Source: BOKV01 sp049289295 | GTDB lineage: Bacteria > Pseudomonadota > Alphaproteobacteria > Rhizobiales > Rhizobiaceae | Reading direction: 5' to 3' | NCBI GenBank assembly: GCA_049289295.1 | Contig: JBATLL010000102.1 | Location: forward strand, 62,001 to 126,000 | Length of the DNA: 64,000 nucleotides | In this document: positions 33,949 to 42,279 of the stretch, piece by piece | How positions within the stretch are numbered: the first letter of the stretch is position 1 | Layout of the letters: each line of letters opens with the position of its first letter | Made by a program: the position numbers and the translations under genes | Notes under the pieces: model-generated | What the model saw: the letters and a program-made list of their open reading frames with translations, nothing else | What the model was told of the DNA's origin: nothing | Database searches by the model: none

Positions 33949-36242
33949 ACCTTGCCCAGCATCACGTCGGTGCGTTCCGCAAGCCGCCACATCTGGTCCC
34001 TGCCTGCCAGGTAGGGGTTGGGCCAGCTTTCCTCATGATCGCCCAGGGTGCTCGCTGTGTGCAATGTCCAATACGGATTGGAAAGATGCGGCCTTGCCAG
34101 GCACACCAGATCCGCACGTCCCGCCATCAGGATGGAATTGACGTGATCGGCTTCATAGATATTGCCAACCGCCATCGTCGCGATGCCGGCCTCGTTGCGG
34201 ATGCGATCAGAAAATGGCGTCTGGAACATGCGGCCATAGACAGGGCTCGCCTCCGTCGAGGTCTGGCCTGCCGAAACATCGATAATGTCTGCGCCCGCCT
34301 CACTGAACAAGCGCGCGATTTCCACCGCCTCCCCCGGTGTGACACCATCGGCACCCACCCAGTCATTGGCCGAAATACGCACCGACATCGGCATTGCCTG
34401 CGGGACAGCAGCGCGCATTGCCCGCATCACTTCCAGCGGATAGCGCATCCTGTTTTCTAGGCTTCCCCCATATTCATCGGTTCGATTGTTGGAAACCGGC
34501 GAGATGAAGGATGATATGAGATAGCCATGCGCCGCATGCAGCTCGATCATGTCGAAACCTGCGCGCACCGCCATCTGCGTTGAAGCGACGAATTCATCGC
34601 GCACCCGGTCCATGTCACCGCGATCCATCGCTTTTGGCCTGGCATTTGCCTTGGACCAGGGAATGTCGGAAGCGGAAATCAACGGCCAGTTTCCGCTTTT
34701 CAGCGGAGCGTCACCCTCCTCCCAGCCAACCTGCGTCGAACCCTTGCGGCCCGAATGACCGATCTGGCAGCAGGTCTTGGCGGTCGTGTTGGCATGGATG
34801 AAATCGTTGATCCGCTTCCAGGCGACTTCATGTTCGGGTGAATAGAGCCCCGGACAGCCTGGTGTTATGCGCCCGCTGGGCGAAACGCAGGTCATCTCCG
34901 TATAGACCAGCGCCGCACCGCCCTTGGCGCGCTCGCCATAATGAACGAGATGCCAGTCGGTCGGACAGCCATCCTGCGCCATGTATTGCGCCATTGGTGA
35001 AACGACGATCCGGTTCTTCAGTTCCAGCTCTCGCAGCCTGTAGGGCGCAAACATCGGCCTGCGGTCGGCTCTGTCCTTCGCCGCACCAGCCTGTTCCTGG
35101 AACCAGCGCTCCGCGCTTTCAAGCCATGCCCTGTCACGCAATCTCAGATTTTCGTGGCTGATGCGCTGCGAACGCGTCAGCAGGGAATAGGTAAACTGCA
35201 CCGGATCGAGATCGAGATAGCGTTCCACCTCCTCGAACCATTCCAGGCTGTTGCGCGCTGCCGACTGCAATCGAAGCACTTCCAGTCGCCGCTCTTCCTG
35301 ATAGCGCTTGAACGCGCCTTCCATCGTCGGCTCGCTGTGCAGGTAATCGGCCAGCGCGATTGCACTGTCGAAAGCCAGCCGCGAACCTGAACCGATGGAG
35401 AAATGGCCGGTTGCCGCCGCATCCCCCATCAGTACCACATTGCCGTGATACCATTTCTCGCAGATCACACGGGGGAAGTTCATCCACACCGCCGAGCCGC
35501 GCAGATGGGCCGCGTTGGACATCAGCTCATGCCCGCCAAGATGCCTTTCGAAGATCGAACGGCAGGTTTCGACCGTTTCTTCCTTGGTCATGTCGGCAAA
35601 GCCCCAAGCGTCCCAGGTGGGCTGGAGGCATTCGACGATGAAGGTCGCCGTATTGTCATCGAACTGGTAGATGTGCGCCCACATCCAGCCATGCCTCGTC
35701 TTCTCGAAAATGAAGGTGAAGGCGTCGTTGAACTTCTGGTGCGTGCCGAGCCAGATGAACTTGCAAAGGCGCATGTCGATGTCGGGCTTGAAGACCGGCT
35801 CATACTCCTTGCGCACGAGAGAATTGATCCCGTCGCATCCAACGACCAGATCATATTCCCTGCGATATTCTTCCGCGCTCTTGAATTCCGTCTCGAAGCG
35901 CATGTCGACGCCAAGTTCGCGCGCTCGCTCCTGCAGGTCGATCAGCATCTGCTTGCGTCCGATGCCGGCAAATCCATGCCCGCCGGAAACGGTACGGATG
36001 CCGTTGTGAATGACCGCGATATCGTCCCAATAGGCGAAATGGCTGCGAATGACGTCCGTGCTTTGGGGGTCGTTCGCCTGCATGCGCTCGAGCGCATCGT
36101 CCGAAAGCACCACGCCCCAGCCGAAAGTGTCATTCGACTTGTTGCGTTCCATCACTACCACTTCATGGGCCGGGTCGCGCAACTTCATGGAGATGGCAAA
36201 ATAAAGTCCGGCCGGACCACCACCAAGGCAAAGCACTTTCAT
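33945..36242 (-). CDS. 2-Aminobenzoyl-CoA monooxygenase/reductase (FAD hydroxylase fused to OYE)
   Basis: The 765-residue fusion has an N-terminal aromatic hydroxylase domain (MKVLCLGGGPAGLYFAISMK at the start, GLVVGCDGINS-type site near 135, VVLMGDAAATGHFSIGSG near 270) and an old-yellow-enzyme domain from about residue 385 (ELKNRIVVSPMAQYMAQDG, GHSGRKGSTQVGW, ELHAAHGYLISSFISP). This architecture is that of 2-aminobenzoyl-CoA monooxygenase/reductase, which hydroxylates at C5 and reduces the ring. The salicylyl-CoA 5-hydroxylase relatives are the alternative. The start at 36242 follows GGAGG by eight bases. It heads the nine-gene operon ending at kynA. Confidence 0.92.
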   Translation of the reverse strand: MKVLCLGGGPAGLYFAISMKLRDPAHEVVVMERNKSNDTFGWGVVLSDDALERMQANDPQSTDVIRSHFAYWDDIAVIHNGIRTVSGGHGFAGIGRKQMLIDLQERARELGVDMRFETEFKSAEEYRREYDLVVGCDGINSLVRKEYEPVFKPDIDMRLCKFIWLGTHQKFNDAFTFIFEKTRHGWMWAHIYQFDDNTATFIVECLQPTWDAWGFADMTKEETVETCRSIFERHLGGHELMSNAAHLRGSAVWMNFPRVICEKWYHGNVVLMGDAAATGHFSIGSGSRLAFDSAIALADYLHSEPTMEGAFKRYQEERRLEVLRLQSAARNSLEWFEEVERYLDLDPVQFTYSLLTRSQRISHENLRLRDRAWLESAERWFQEQAGAAKDRADRRPMFAPYRLRELELKNRIVVSPMAQYMAQDGCPTDWHLVHYGERAKGGAALVYTEMTCVSPSGRITPGCPGLYSPEHEVAWKRINDFIHANTTAKTCCQIGHSGRKGSTQVGWEEGDAPLKSGNWPLISASDIPWSKANARPKAMDRGDMDRVRDEFVASTQMAVRAGFDMIELHAAHGYLISSFISPVSNNRTDEYGGSLENRMRYPLEVMRAMRAAVPQAMPMSVRISANDWVGADGVTPGEAVEIARLFSEAGADIIDVSAGQTSTEASPVYGRMFQTPFSDRIRNEAGIATMAVGNIYEADHVNSILMAGRADLVCLARPHLSNPYWTLHTASTLGDHEESWPNPYLAGRDQMWRLAERTDVMLGKV

Positions 36243-36290
36243 CGCCAAATCCTCCAATGTCACGAAATGAAGGTTGCCACTGGCCGCAAG

Positions 36291-36325
36291 GAATTTCAAG
36301 TTCAAAATATTTGAGCTTGAAATTC
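36291..36325. promoter_or_regulatory. Palindrome upstream of the anthranilate operon
   Basis: Arms of 16 bases (starting GAATTTCAAGTTCAAA) pair across a 3-base centre with one mismatch. The palindrome lies 49 bases upstream of the monooxygenase start, a typical place for the operon-encoded MarR repressor to bind. Regulator assignment is inferred. Confidence 0.65.
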
Positions 36326-36516
36326 TTCCCCGCAAATCGAACCGGTGCGCGCTCGAACCGGCCTCAACCCCTTCCCGAACCACAATTCGAACCACTGCTA
36401 CCCGCTGGACTTCAACGGAATTCAGGTAAATTGCAGTCTCGATTTAAGGACGCAGACAATGGCGCAACTATCCACAGGCTCTCCAATGACTTCCCAAATG
36501 GCGGGTTTTCATGCTA

Positions 36517-36538
36517 TTATTGAATGAACGTTCAGCAA
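36517..36538 (+). promoter_or_regulatory. TetR-type operator, copy 1 of 3
   Basis: This site begins TTATTGAATGA and continues with a GTTCA half and GCAA, giving the core palindrome TGAACGTTCA. It lies 40 bases upstream of the Rieske oxygenase start. The same 22-base pattern recurs at 39275-39296 and, inverted, at 44961-44982. Confidence 0.75.
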
Positions 36539-36577
36539 TTATTTAGTCACGATAACGACTCGTAACGGAGCACCGAC

Positions 36578-37795
36578 ATGAACCGCATCCTCACAAATCG
36601 CGAAATTTCAGTGCCGCAGGACTGGGATCGCCGGGGGTTGCCTGGATGGTGCTACCACAGCCCTGCCCTGCTCGAACTGGAAAAGCACAACCTTTTCCTG
36701 AACCATTGGCAGATCATCTGCCACATCTCCGATATCCCCGAGCGCGGCAACTATGTGACGCTGGACATGTGCGGCGAACGTGCACTGGTCATCCGCGGCG
36801 ATGAGGGGCGCATTCATGCTTTCCACAACATGTGCCGCCACCGCGGCTCACGTGTCGTTTCGCAATCGCGCGGCACGTGCAAGGGCTCGCTCGTCTGCCC
36901 GTTCCACGGCTGGGTCTACAATCTCGATGGCAGCCTACGCGGCGCAGCACAGCCCAAGTCGTTCCCCGAACTCGACAAGGCTGAATTCGGCCTGCCGCCA
37001 CTCGAACATGAAGTGTGGAACGGATTTGTCTTTGTGCGCTTCCGCAAGGGCCCCCAACCCTCGGTGGCAGAACTCATGGCGCCATTTGCCGCCGAATGCG
37101 CCAACTACAGGATGGAAACGCTCGTTCCCACCGAAAACGAGTACTGGAACGGCGTTTCGAAGGTAAACTGGAAGTCCGTGCGCGACGTGGACAATGAGGG
37201 GTATCATGTGGCGCTTGCCCACCCCGCCCTGCAGGATCTCTACGGACCGACCTATTACGACGAGCCCTTCGTCAATGGCGTCGCCAGGTCCTTCGCGACC
37301 TTCAATCCGTCAGGCGGTCGTCTGTGGAGTGTACGCCACTACACCAGGCTCTCGCAGCCCTGCCCGCCCCTGCCCGATGAATTGAAGACAGCCTGGGTCT
37401 ACTGGGGCCTCTTCCCCAATGCAGTGATCGCAGTGACGCCGGAATCGGTGCAGTTCTACCAGGAGTTCCCGCTCGATCCGGGCCGGACGCAGCTGCGTGG
37501 CGCGATCTATCGCTATCCCAACGAAACACGCCAGCAGCGCCTAGCACGCTATCTCGCCTTCCGCATCGATCGCGATACCCAGGCCGAGGACGTGCAACTG
37601 ACAATGTGGTCGAACGAGGCGATGGCCTCACCCACCTTTGACGGCTTCTACCTGTCCGACCTCGAATATGGCGTTCGCACCCATCATGATGGCATTCGCC
37701 GCGCCGTGCCGGTTGCCAACCTTGAAGAAGCGCCGGGCGAAGAGGAAATGGCTTCGCTGAACGCGGCAATGCAGCTTCAGTCGGGACGTGACTGA
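36578..37795 (+). CDS. Rieske-type non-heme iron oxygenase, alpha subunit
   Basis: The 405-residue oxygenase has a Rieske [2Fe-2S] site (NMCRHRGSRVV and LVCPFHGWVYNLDG, residues 85-115: CxH-x16-CxxH) and a mononuclear iron centre in VRDVDNEGYHVALAHP near residue 205. It resembles betaine- and quaternary amine-demethylating members (GbcA, stachydrine and carnitine types) as well as ring hydroxylases. The neighbouring polyamine-type transporter and BetI-like regulator favour an N-methyl amine substrate. No reductase partner is encoded beside it. TAACGGAG precedes the ATG. Confidence 0.85.
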   Translation: MNRILTNREISVPQDWDRRGLPGWCYHSPALLELEKHNLFLNHWQIICHISDIPERGNYVTLDMCGERALVIRGDEGRIHAFHNMCRHRGSRVVSQSRGTCKGSLVCPFHGWVYNLDGSLRGAAQPKSFPELDKAEFGLPPLEHEVWNGFVFVRFRKGPQPSVAELMAPFAAECANYRMETLVPTENEYWNGVSKVNWKSVRDVDNEGYHVALAHPALQDLYGPTYYDEPFVNGVARSFATFNPSGGRLWSVRHYTRLSQPCPPLPDELKTAWVYWGLFPNAVIAVTPESVQFYQEFPLDPGRTQLRGAIYRYPNETRQQRLARYLAFRIDRDTQAEDVQLTMWSNEAMASPTFDGFYLSDLEYGVRTHHDGIRRAVPVANLEEAPGEEEMASLNAAMQLQSGRD

Positions 37796-37815
37796 AGCCC
37801 GCGAAGCGGCCTGCT

Positions 37816-39225
37816 TCAGCCGTTCCAGAGTCCTTCGGCCCGCAATTCATCCTGCGTGCGGCTGATTCCCTCGCGCAGCATTCCAACCAGATCGTCGATC
37901 TGGTTGCGGGTAATGACCAGCGGCGGCGACATCACGCACATGTTGAACAATGGCCGCACCAGCAGGCCGAGTTTCTGGCAATGGCGGTCAATTCTCGCAC
38001 CCACTTCGGTGTCGAGGCGCAGCGGATTCTTCGATTCACGATCAGCGACGCATTCCACGCAGGCCATCAGCCCGAGCCCGCGCACTTCACCAACCAGCGG
38101 CAACTCCTCCAGCTTGCGCAACTCCGACTGGAAATAGGGCGCAACCGAGCGCGTATGTTCGAGAATGCCACCTTCAAGCAGTTCCAGGTTCTTGAGCGCG
38201 ACCGCGCAGCCGGTTGGATGGCTGGCATAGGTGAAACCATGCGCATACATGGCTTCGGGATGGTTGGAGCGCCGCAGTTCTTCCAGCAGCCGCCCGGAAA
38301 CCATCATGCCGCCAAGCGGGAAATAGCCGGATGTGACACCCTTGGCGAAAGTGATGATATCGGGTTCGACGCCAAACACATCCTTCGAGGCAAAGAGATG
38401 GCCAAGCCTGCCGAAGCCTGTCACCACTTCGTCTGAAATGAACAGGATGTCGTTGCGCTTGCACACTTCCCACACCCGCTTGAAATAACCCTCCGGCGGC
38501 ACGATCACACCGCCTGAAGCCATGATCGGCTCGCCGATGAAAGCCGCGATCCTGTCCGCGCCTGTTTCCGCGATCTTCTGCTCCAGTTCCTGGATGAGGA
38601 AGTCGCAGAAAGCCTCGACTGTCATGTCGCTGGGCCGGCGCAACGGATCGGGATTGGAAAGCCTGACCGTGAGTTCACTGGCAAAATCCATCCAGTTGCG
38701 GCTGCGTAGCGCTCCATTCATCGAGGAACTGAGATAGGTGCTGCCATGATAGGCGCCTTCGCGGCACAGGAATTTCTTTTTCTCGCTCCTGCCCGTGACA
38801 TTGTTGAAGAACTGGATGAAACGCAGCGCACTGTCGACTGCCGTTGACCCGCCGGTGGTGAAGTGGACGTGGCTCAGATCGCCCGGCGCACGTTCCGCCA
38901 GTTTCTCGGCCAGTTCCGCCGATGGCACATTCGAAGTGTACCAGGGCGTGTTGAACGACAGCTCCATTGCCTGGTCGTACATCACTCGGGCCAGCGCTTC
39001 GCTGCGGTGCCCGACATTGGTACACCACATGCCCGCCGGACCATCAATGATGCGACGTCCCTCCTCGTCGATGATGTAGATGCCATCGCCGGACGTGATC
39101 AGTCCACGCGCCTCGTTGCCGATGCTGCCCGCATAGGGCCATGGCTGGACAAGGTGGCGTCTGGCCTTGTCGTTTATTCCGGCACTGCGCGCACGCGAGT
39201 TATTGTTCATCGCCTGATCGGTCAT
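37816..39225 (-). CDS. Class III (omega-amino acid/amine-pyruvate) aminotransferase
   Basis: The 469-residue PLP enzyme has FTTGGSTAVDSALRF near residue 122, YHGSTYLSSSMNG near 160, EPIMASGGVIVPPEGYF near 230, LFISDEVVTGFGRLG near 260, and the PLP lysine in ITFAKGVTSGYFPLGG near 290. Relatives include putrescine- and taurine-pyruvate transaminases, so a primary amine made in this pathway is the likely amino donor. GGAGG seven bases upstream supports the start at 39225. It is convergent with the Rieske gene and divergent from the transporter genes, with an operator copy in the shared promoter. Confidence 0.87.
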   Translation of the reverse strand: MTDQAMNNNSRARSAGINDKARRHLVQPWPYAGSIGNEARGLITSGDGIYIIDEEGRRIIDGPAGMWCTNVGHRSEALARVMYDQAMELSFNTPWYTSNVPSAELAEKLAERAPGDLSHVHFTTGGSTAVDSALRFIQFFNNVTGRSEKKKFLCREGAYHGSTYLSSSMNGALRSRNWMDFASELTVRLSNPDPLRRPSDMTVEAFCDFLIQELEQKIAETGADRIAAFIGEPIMASGGVIVPPEGYFKRVWEVCKRNDILFISDEVVTGFGRLGHLFASKDVFGVEPDIITFAKGVTSGYFPLGGMMVSGRLLEELRRSNHPEAMYAHGFTYASHPTGCAVALKNLELLEGGILEHTRSVAPYFQSELRKLEELPLVGEVRGLGLMACVECVADRESKNPLRLDTEVGARIDRHCQKLGLLVRPLFNMCVMSPPLVITRNQIDDLVGMLREGISRTQDELRAEGLWNG

Positions 39226-39274
39226 GGAATGTCCTCCATCCTTTCCAGGGCATCAGAAGACAAATGTGCCCGCG

Positions 39275-39296
39275 TTATTGAATGACTGTTCAATCA
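39275..39296 (+). promoter_or_regulatory. TetR-type operator, copy 2 of 3
   Basis: TTATTGAATGA followed by CTGTTCAATCA matches the pattern at 36517-36538 and 44961-44982. It sits in the divergent promoter between the aminotransferase (start 39225) and the first ABC permease (start 39405), so one site could control both directions. Confidence 0.72.
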
Positions 39297-39404
39297 ACAG
39301 TGTCAGAATTGCCACTTGATTTCAACGCTGATCTGACGTCTTATCCATATAAAACAACGTGCATGCGCACCTGGTGGGGCGCGCGCTGCACGATGGGAGG
39401 GAAC

Positions 39405-40319
39405 ATGGCAACAGCATCGGCGCAGCCTGATTCCGTGCGCTCGCGAGGGATGATGTCGCGCCTGGCTGCCAATTCCGAGGCGCAGGGCTGGTTCGTCATT
39501 TCACCACCCTTCCTCTACGCCCTGCTCCTGCTGGCAGGCCCTATCCTTGTCATTTTTGCCAACAGCTTCTGGACGCAGGATTATCTCACGATAGATCGCA
39601 CCTTCACGCTGGAAAACTACCGTCAGGCACTGACCGAACCGATCTACCGCGACCTTCTGTTTCGCTCGCTGTTCGTGTCATTGACCGTCAGCATCGTGAC
39701 AGTGCTCACCGCCTACCCAATCGCCTATTTCATCGCCTTCCATGGCGGGCGCTACAAGTCGCTGCTGCTGTTCGTCATCACCGTCCCCTTCTGGTCCGGC
39801 TACCTGCTGCGCATCATGTCGTGGAAGGTCATACTGGGCTACAAGGGCGTGCTCAACACCGGCCTGATGAGCATCGGCCTCATTTCCGAGCCGCTTTCCT
39901 CTCTGCTTTACAATGTCAATTCGGTTGTCATCACACTCGCACACAGCTGGGCCGCATTCGCAATCCTGCCGATCTATGTCTCGATCCAGAAGCTTGACCG
40001 CTCGCTGCTCGAGGCTGCCGCCGATCTGGGAGATGGGCCAATACGCCAGTTCCTTCGTGTCACGCTACCACTCACGCTTCCAGGCATCATCGCCGCACTG
40101 CTGATCGTCATGATCCCGACCGTCGGCGACTATGTCACACCCAAGCTCGTCGGCGGCAAGGATGGCGTCATGATCGCCAATGCAATCCAGGCCCAGTTTG
40201 GCAAGGCGGCAAACTGGCCGCTGGGTGCGGCACTGGCGATTTCGACCATGTTCATTGTCACCGCCATGGCAGGTCTGGTGATTGGCATATTGTTGCTGGC
40301 GAAGAGGTTCATGCGATGA
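39405..40319 (+). CDS. ABC transporter permease, spermidine/putrescine type (PotB-like)
   Basis: The 304-residue inner-membrane permease has six predicted hydrophobic spans and the EAA-type loop AAADLGDGPIRQFLRVTLPLTLPGI near residue 205. It is of the PotB/HisM binding-protein-dependent type. The start at 39405 (MATASAQPDS) is supported by GGGAGGG; longer frames run back through the operator. It overlaps the second permease by four bases. Confidence 0.9.
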   Translation: MATASAQPDSVRSRGMMSRLAANSEAQGWFVISPPFLYALLLLAGPILVIFANSFWTQDYLTIDRTFTLENYRQALTEPIYRDLLFRSLFVSLTVSIVTVLTAYPIAYFIAFHGGRYKSLLLFVITVPFWSGYLLRIMSWKVILGYKGVLNTGLMSIGLISEPLSSLLYNVNSVVITLAHSWAAFAILPIYVSIQKLDRSLLEAAADLGDGPIRQFLRVTLPLTLPGIIAALLIVMIPTVGDYVTPKLVGGKDGVMIANAIQAQFGKAANWPLGAALAISTMFIVTAMAGLVIGILLLAKRFMR

Positions 40320-41128
40320 GATTTTCCTCGATAGCCAGACGCTGGTTGACCCCCTATTTCATTGTCTATATCGCCATCCTCTACCTGCCGGTCCTGCTGC
40401 TGCCGGTCTTTTCATTCAACGATTCAGCCACGCCGTCGCTGCCACTGTCGGGTTTCACAACCAAATGGTTCGCCAGCCTCGCGACAAACGGCACCATGCA
40501 CAAGGCGGCATGGAACAGCCTCGTGGTGGCCGTATCATCAGCCATTCTCAGCACGGTCATGGGCATTTGCGCTGCTCGCGCGCTCACACGCTACAAGTTC
40601 CGCGGCCAGGCGCTGGCCAGCGGCCTCATCATGGCACCGCTGATACTGCCCGAAATCATCATCGCGATATCGCTGCTCGTCGTGATCCTTGGCATCGGCA
40701 TCCAGCCATCCCTGATCACCGTGATCTGCGGACACCTTCTGATTTGCGTGCCCTATTCGATAACCGTGCTGGTTTCCGGTTTCGAGGGTTTCGACCCTAG
40801 CCTGGAGGAAGCCTCGCGCGACCTTGGCGAATCCGCCTTCGGCACGCTGCGCCGCATCACCTTGCCGGTGCTGATGCCTTCCATCATTTCGAGCCTGCTG
40901 GTCGCCTTCACCATCTCGCTCGACGAGTTCATCCTCGCCTTCTTCCTGTCGGGAACCGAGCCCACGCTTCCCGTCTATATCTGGGGCCAGTTGCGCTTCG
41001 CGGCCAAGCTGCCCAACACGCTTGCGCTCGGCACCATCATGCTCCTTGCGTCCCTCACCCTCTTGACACTGGCCGAGATCGTGCGTCGCAGAAGCGAACG
41101 GCGCCTTGGTGGAAACCAGCAGGATTGA
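40316..41128 (+). CDS. ABC transporter permease, spermidine/putrescine type (PotC-like)
   Basis: The 270-residue inner-membrane permease has about six spans and the ATPase-contact loop EEASRDLGESAFGTLRRITLPVLMPSI near residue 165. It forms the channel with the preceding permease. Its start overlaps the stop of that gene (ATGA), and the ATPase gene begins nine bases after its stop. Confidence 0.9.
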   Translation: MRFSSIARRWLTPYFIVYIAILYLPVLLLPVFSFNDSATPSLPLSGFTTKWFASLATNGTMHKAAWNSLVVAVSSAILSTVMGICAARALTRYKFRGQALASGLIMAPLILPEIIIAISLLVVILGIGIQPSLITVICGHLLICVPYSITVLVSGFEGFDPSLEEASRDLGESAFGTLRRITLPVLMPSIISSLLVAFTISLDEFILAFFLSGTEPTLPVYIWGQLRFAAKLPNTLALGTIMLLASLTLLTLAEIVRRRSERRLGGNQQD

Positions 41129-41136
41129 TTGCTCCG

Positions 41137-42213
41137 ATGAAGAACATGATCAGCATACGCGGTGTGACAAAACAGTTTGGCCATTTCACCGCCCTGCACG
41201 AGATCAACCTCGACATCCGCGAAGGCGAATTCTTTTCCCTTCTGGGGCCATCGGGTTGCGGCAAGACCACCTTGCTGCGCATGATCGGCGGCTTTGACAA
41301 CCCGACAGCGGGCTCCATCGCGATTGACGGCCAGAACATGGAAGGCACGCCCGCAAACCTGCGCCCGACCAACATGGTGTTCCAATCCTACGCGATCTTT
41401 CCCCACCTCAACGTTGCCGACAATGTCGCCTATGGCCTCAAGAAGATGCGTCTGGGCGCTGCAGAAGAGAAGAAGCGCGTTGCCGACGCCCTCTCACAGG
41501 TGCAACTGGTCGGGCTTGGCGAGCGCATGGGCAACCAGCTTTCAGGAGGCCAACGCCAGCGCGTTGCCCTTGCCCGCGCCCTTGTCATGCGACCCAAGGT
41601 CCTGCTCCTCGATGAGCCGCTTTCCGCCCTCGACAAGAAACTGCGGGAACAGATGCAGGTCGAATTGCGCCACCTGCAGCAGCAGATCGGCATCACCTTC
41701 ATTCTCGTCACCCATGACCAGTATGAAGCGCTCGCAATGTCCGATCGCATCGCTGTCATGTTCGGCGGCAACATTACGCAAGTTGCTCCCCCGCAGGAAA
41801 TCTACCAGCATCCTTCGACCAAGCAGGTCGCCGACTTCCTTGGCGGCATGAACTTTCTCAAGACAAGCAGCATCGAGCGCAAGGGCGAAGCCGTGCTCGC
41901 TGATATTCCCGGCATCGGCAAGATCAACTGCAAGCTGCCCGCCGCAAAGACGGGCGATGAAGTGGTCGTGGGAATTCGCCCGGAGCGCCTGCGCATCCTG
42001 TGGGAAGGCGAGAAAGCGCCCTCTACCATCGTCGGCAAGGTTGTCGATCGTCACTATTTCGGCGAGGTCACCAACCTGACCGTAACCATCAAGGACCAGC
42101 CAGACCTCCTGTCCGTCGTCGAAACCAACGATTTCGGCGCGGACGACATTCCGGTCGGTTCAGAAGTTCGCCTGACCTGGGACAAGGATGCATTTGTCGC
42201 CATGGCCAGCTGA
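41137..42213 (+). CDS. ABC transporter ATP-binding protein, spermidine/putrescine type (PotA-like)
   Basis: The 358-residue ATPase has Walker A LLGPSGCGKTTLLRMIGG near residue 35, the signature QLSGGQRQRVALARAL near 135, Walker B VLLLDEPLSALD near 160, and a TOBE-type C-terminal domain (residues 270-358). The ATG at 41137 is preferred to a TTG at 41125. It completes the transporter operon. The binding protein is encoded separately on the opposite strand downstream, pointing toward it. Confidence 0.92.
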   Translation: MKNMISIRGVTKQFGHFTALHEINLDIREGEFFSLLGPSGCGKTTLLRMIGGFDNPTAGSIAIDGQNMEGTPANLRPTNMVFQSYAIFPHLNVADNVAYGLKKMRLGAAEEKKRVADALSQVQLVGLGERMGNQLSGGQRQRVALARALVMRPKVLLLDEPLSALDKKLREQMQVELRHLQQQIGITFILVTHDQYEALAMSDRIAVMFGGNITQVAPPQEIYQHPSTKQVADFLGGMNFLKTSSIERKGEAVLADIPGIGKINCKLPAAKTGDEVVVGIRPERLRILWEGEKAPSTIVGKVVDRHYFGEVTNLTVTIKDQPDLLSVVETNDFGADDIPVGSEVRLTWDKDAFVAMAS

Positions 42214-42234
42214 CCGGCAATCCGACAATGAAAA

Positions 42235-42258
42235 AAGGGCAGGCTCGCGCCTGCCCTT
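42235..42258. terminator. Bidirectional Rho-independent terminator
   Basis: AAGGGCAGGC (42235-42244) and GCCTGCCCTT (42249-42258) form a perfect 10-base stem with a TCGC loop. An A-run precedes it and CTGTTTT follows it, so it can stop transcription from both the ATPase gene (plus) and the binding-protein gene (minus), which converge here. Confidence 0.85.
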
Positions 42259-42279
42259 CTGTTTTCGCTTCTGATGATA

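Larger units (their letters stand above)
36243..36577. other. Divergent regulatory region, no gene seen
   Basis: These 335 bases separate the anthranilate operon (minus) from the Rieske oxygenase (plus). They hold a 35-base palindrome at 36291-36325, a cluster of CGAACC repeats at 36338-36395 (TCGAACCGG at 36337-36345 and 36353-36361, CGAACCAC at 36376 and 36388), and a TetR-type site at 36517-36538. No convincing coding region is present. Confidence 0.65.

Noticed and set aside
36337..36395. Possible tRNA, because of repeated TTCGAACC-like strings
   Set aside because: No complementary acceptor, D or anticodon stems could be found on either strand.
36257..36523. Plus-strand frame of 88 codons in the divergent promoter region
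   Set aside because: It spans the palindrome and repeats, has no ribosome-binding site and no family features; its stop lies inside an operator copy.
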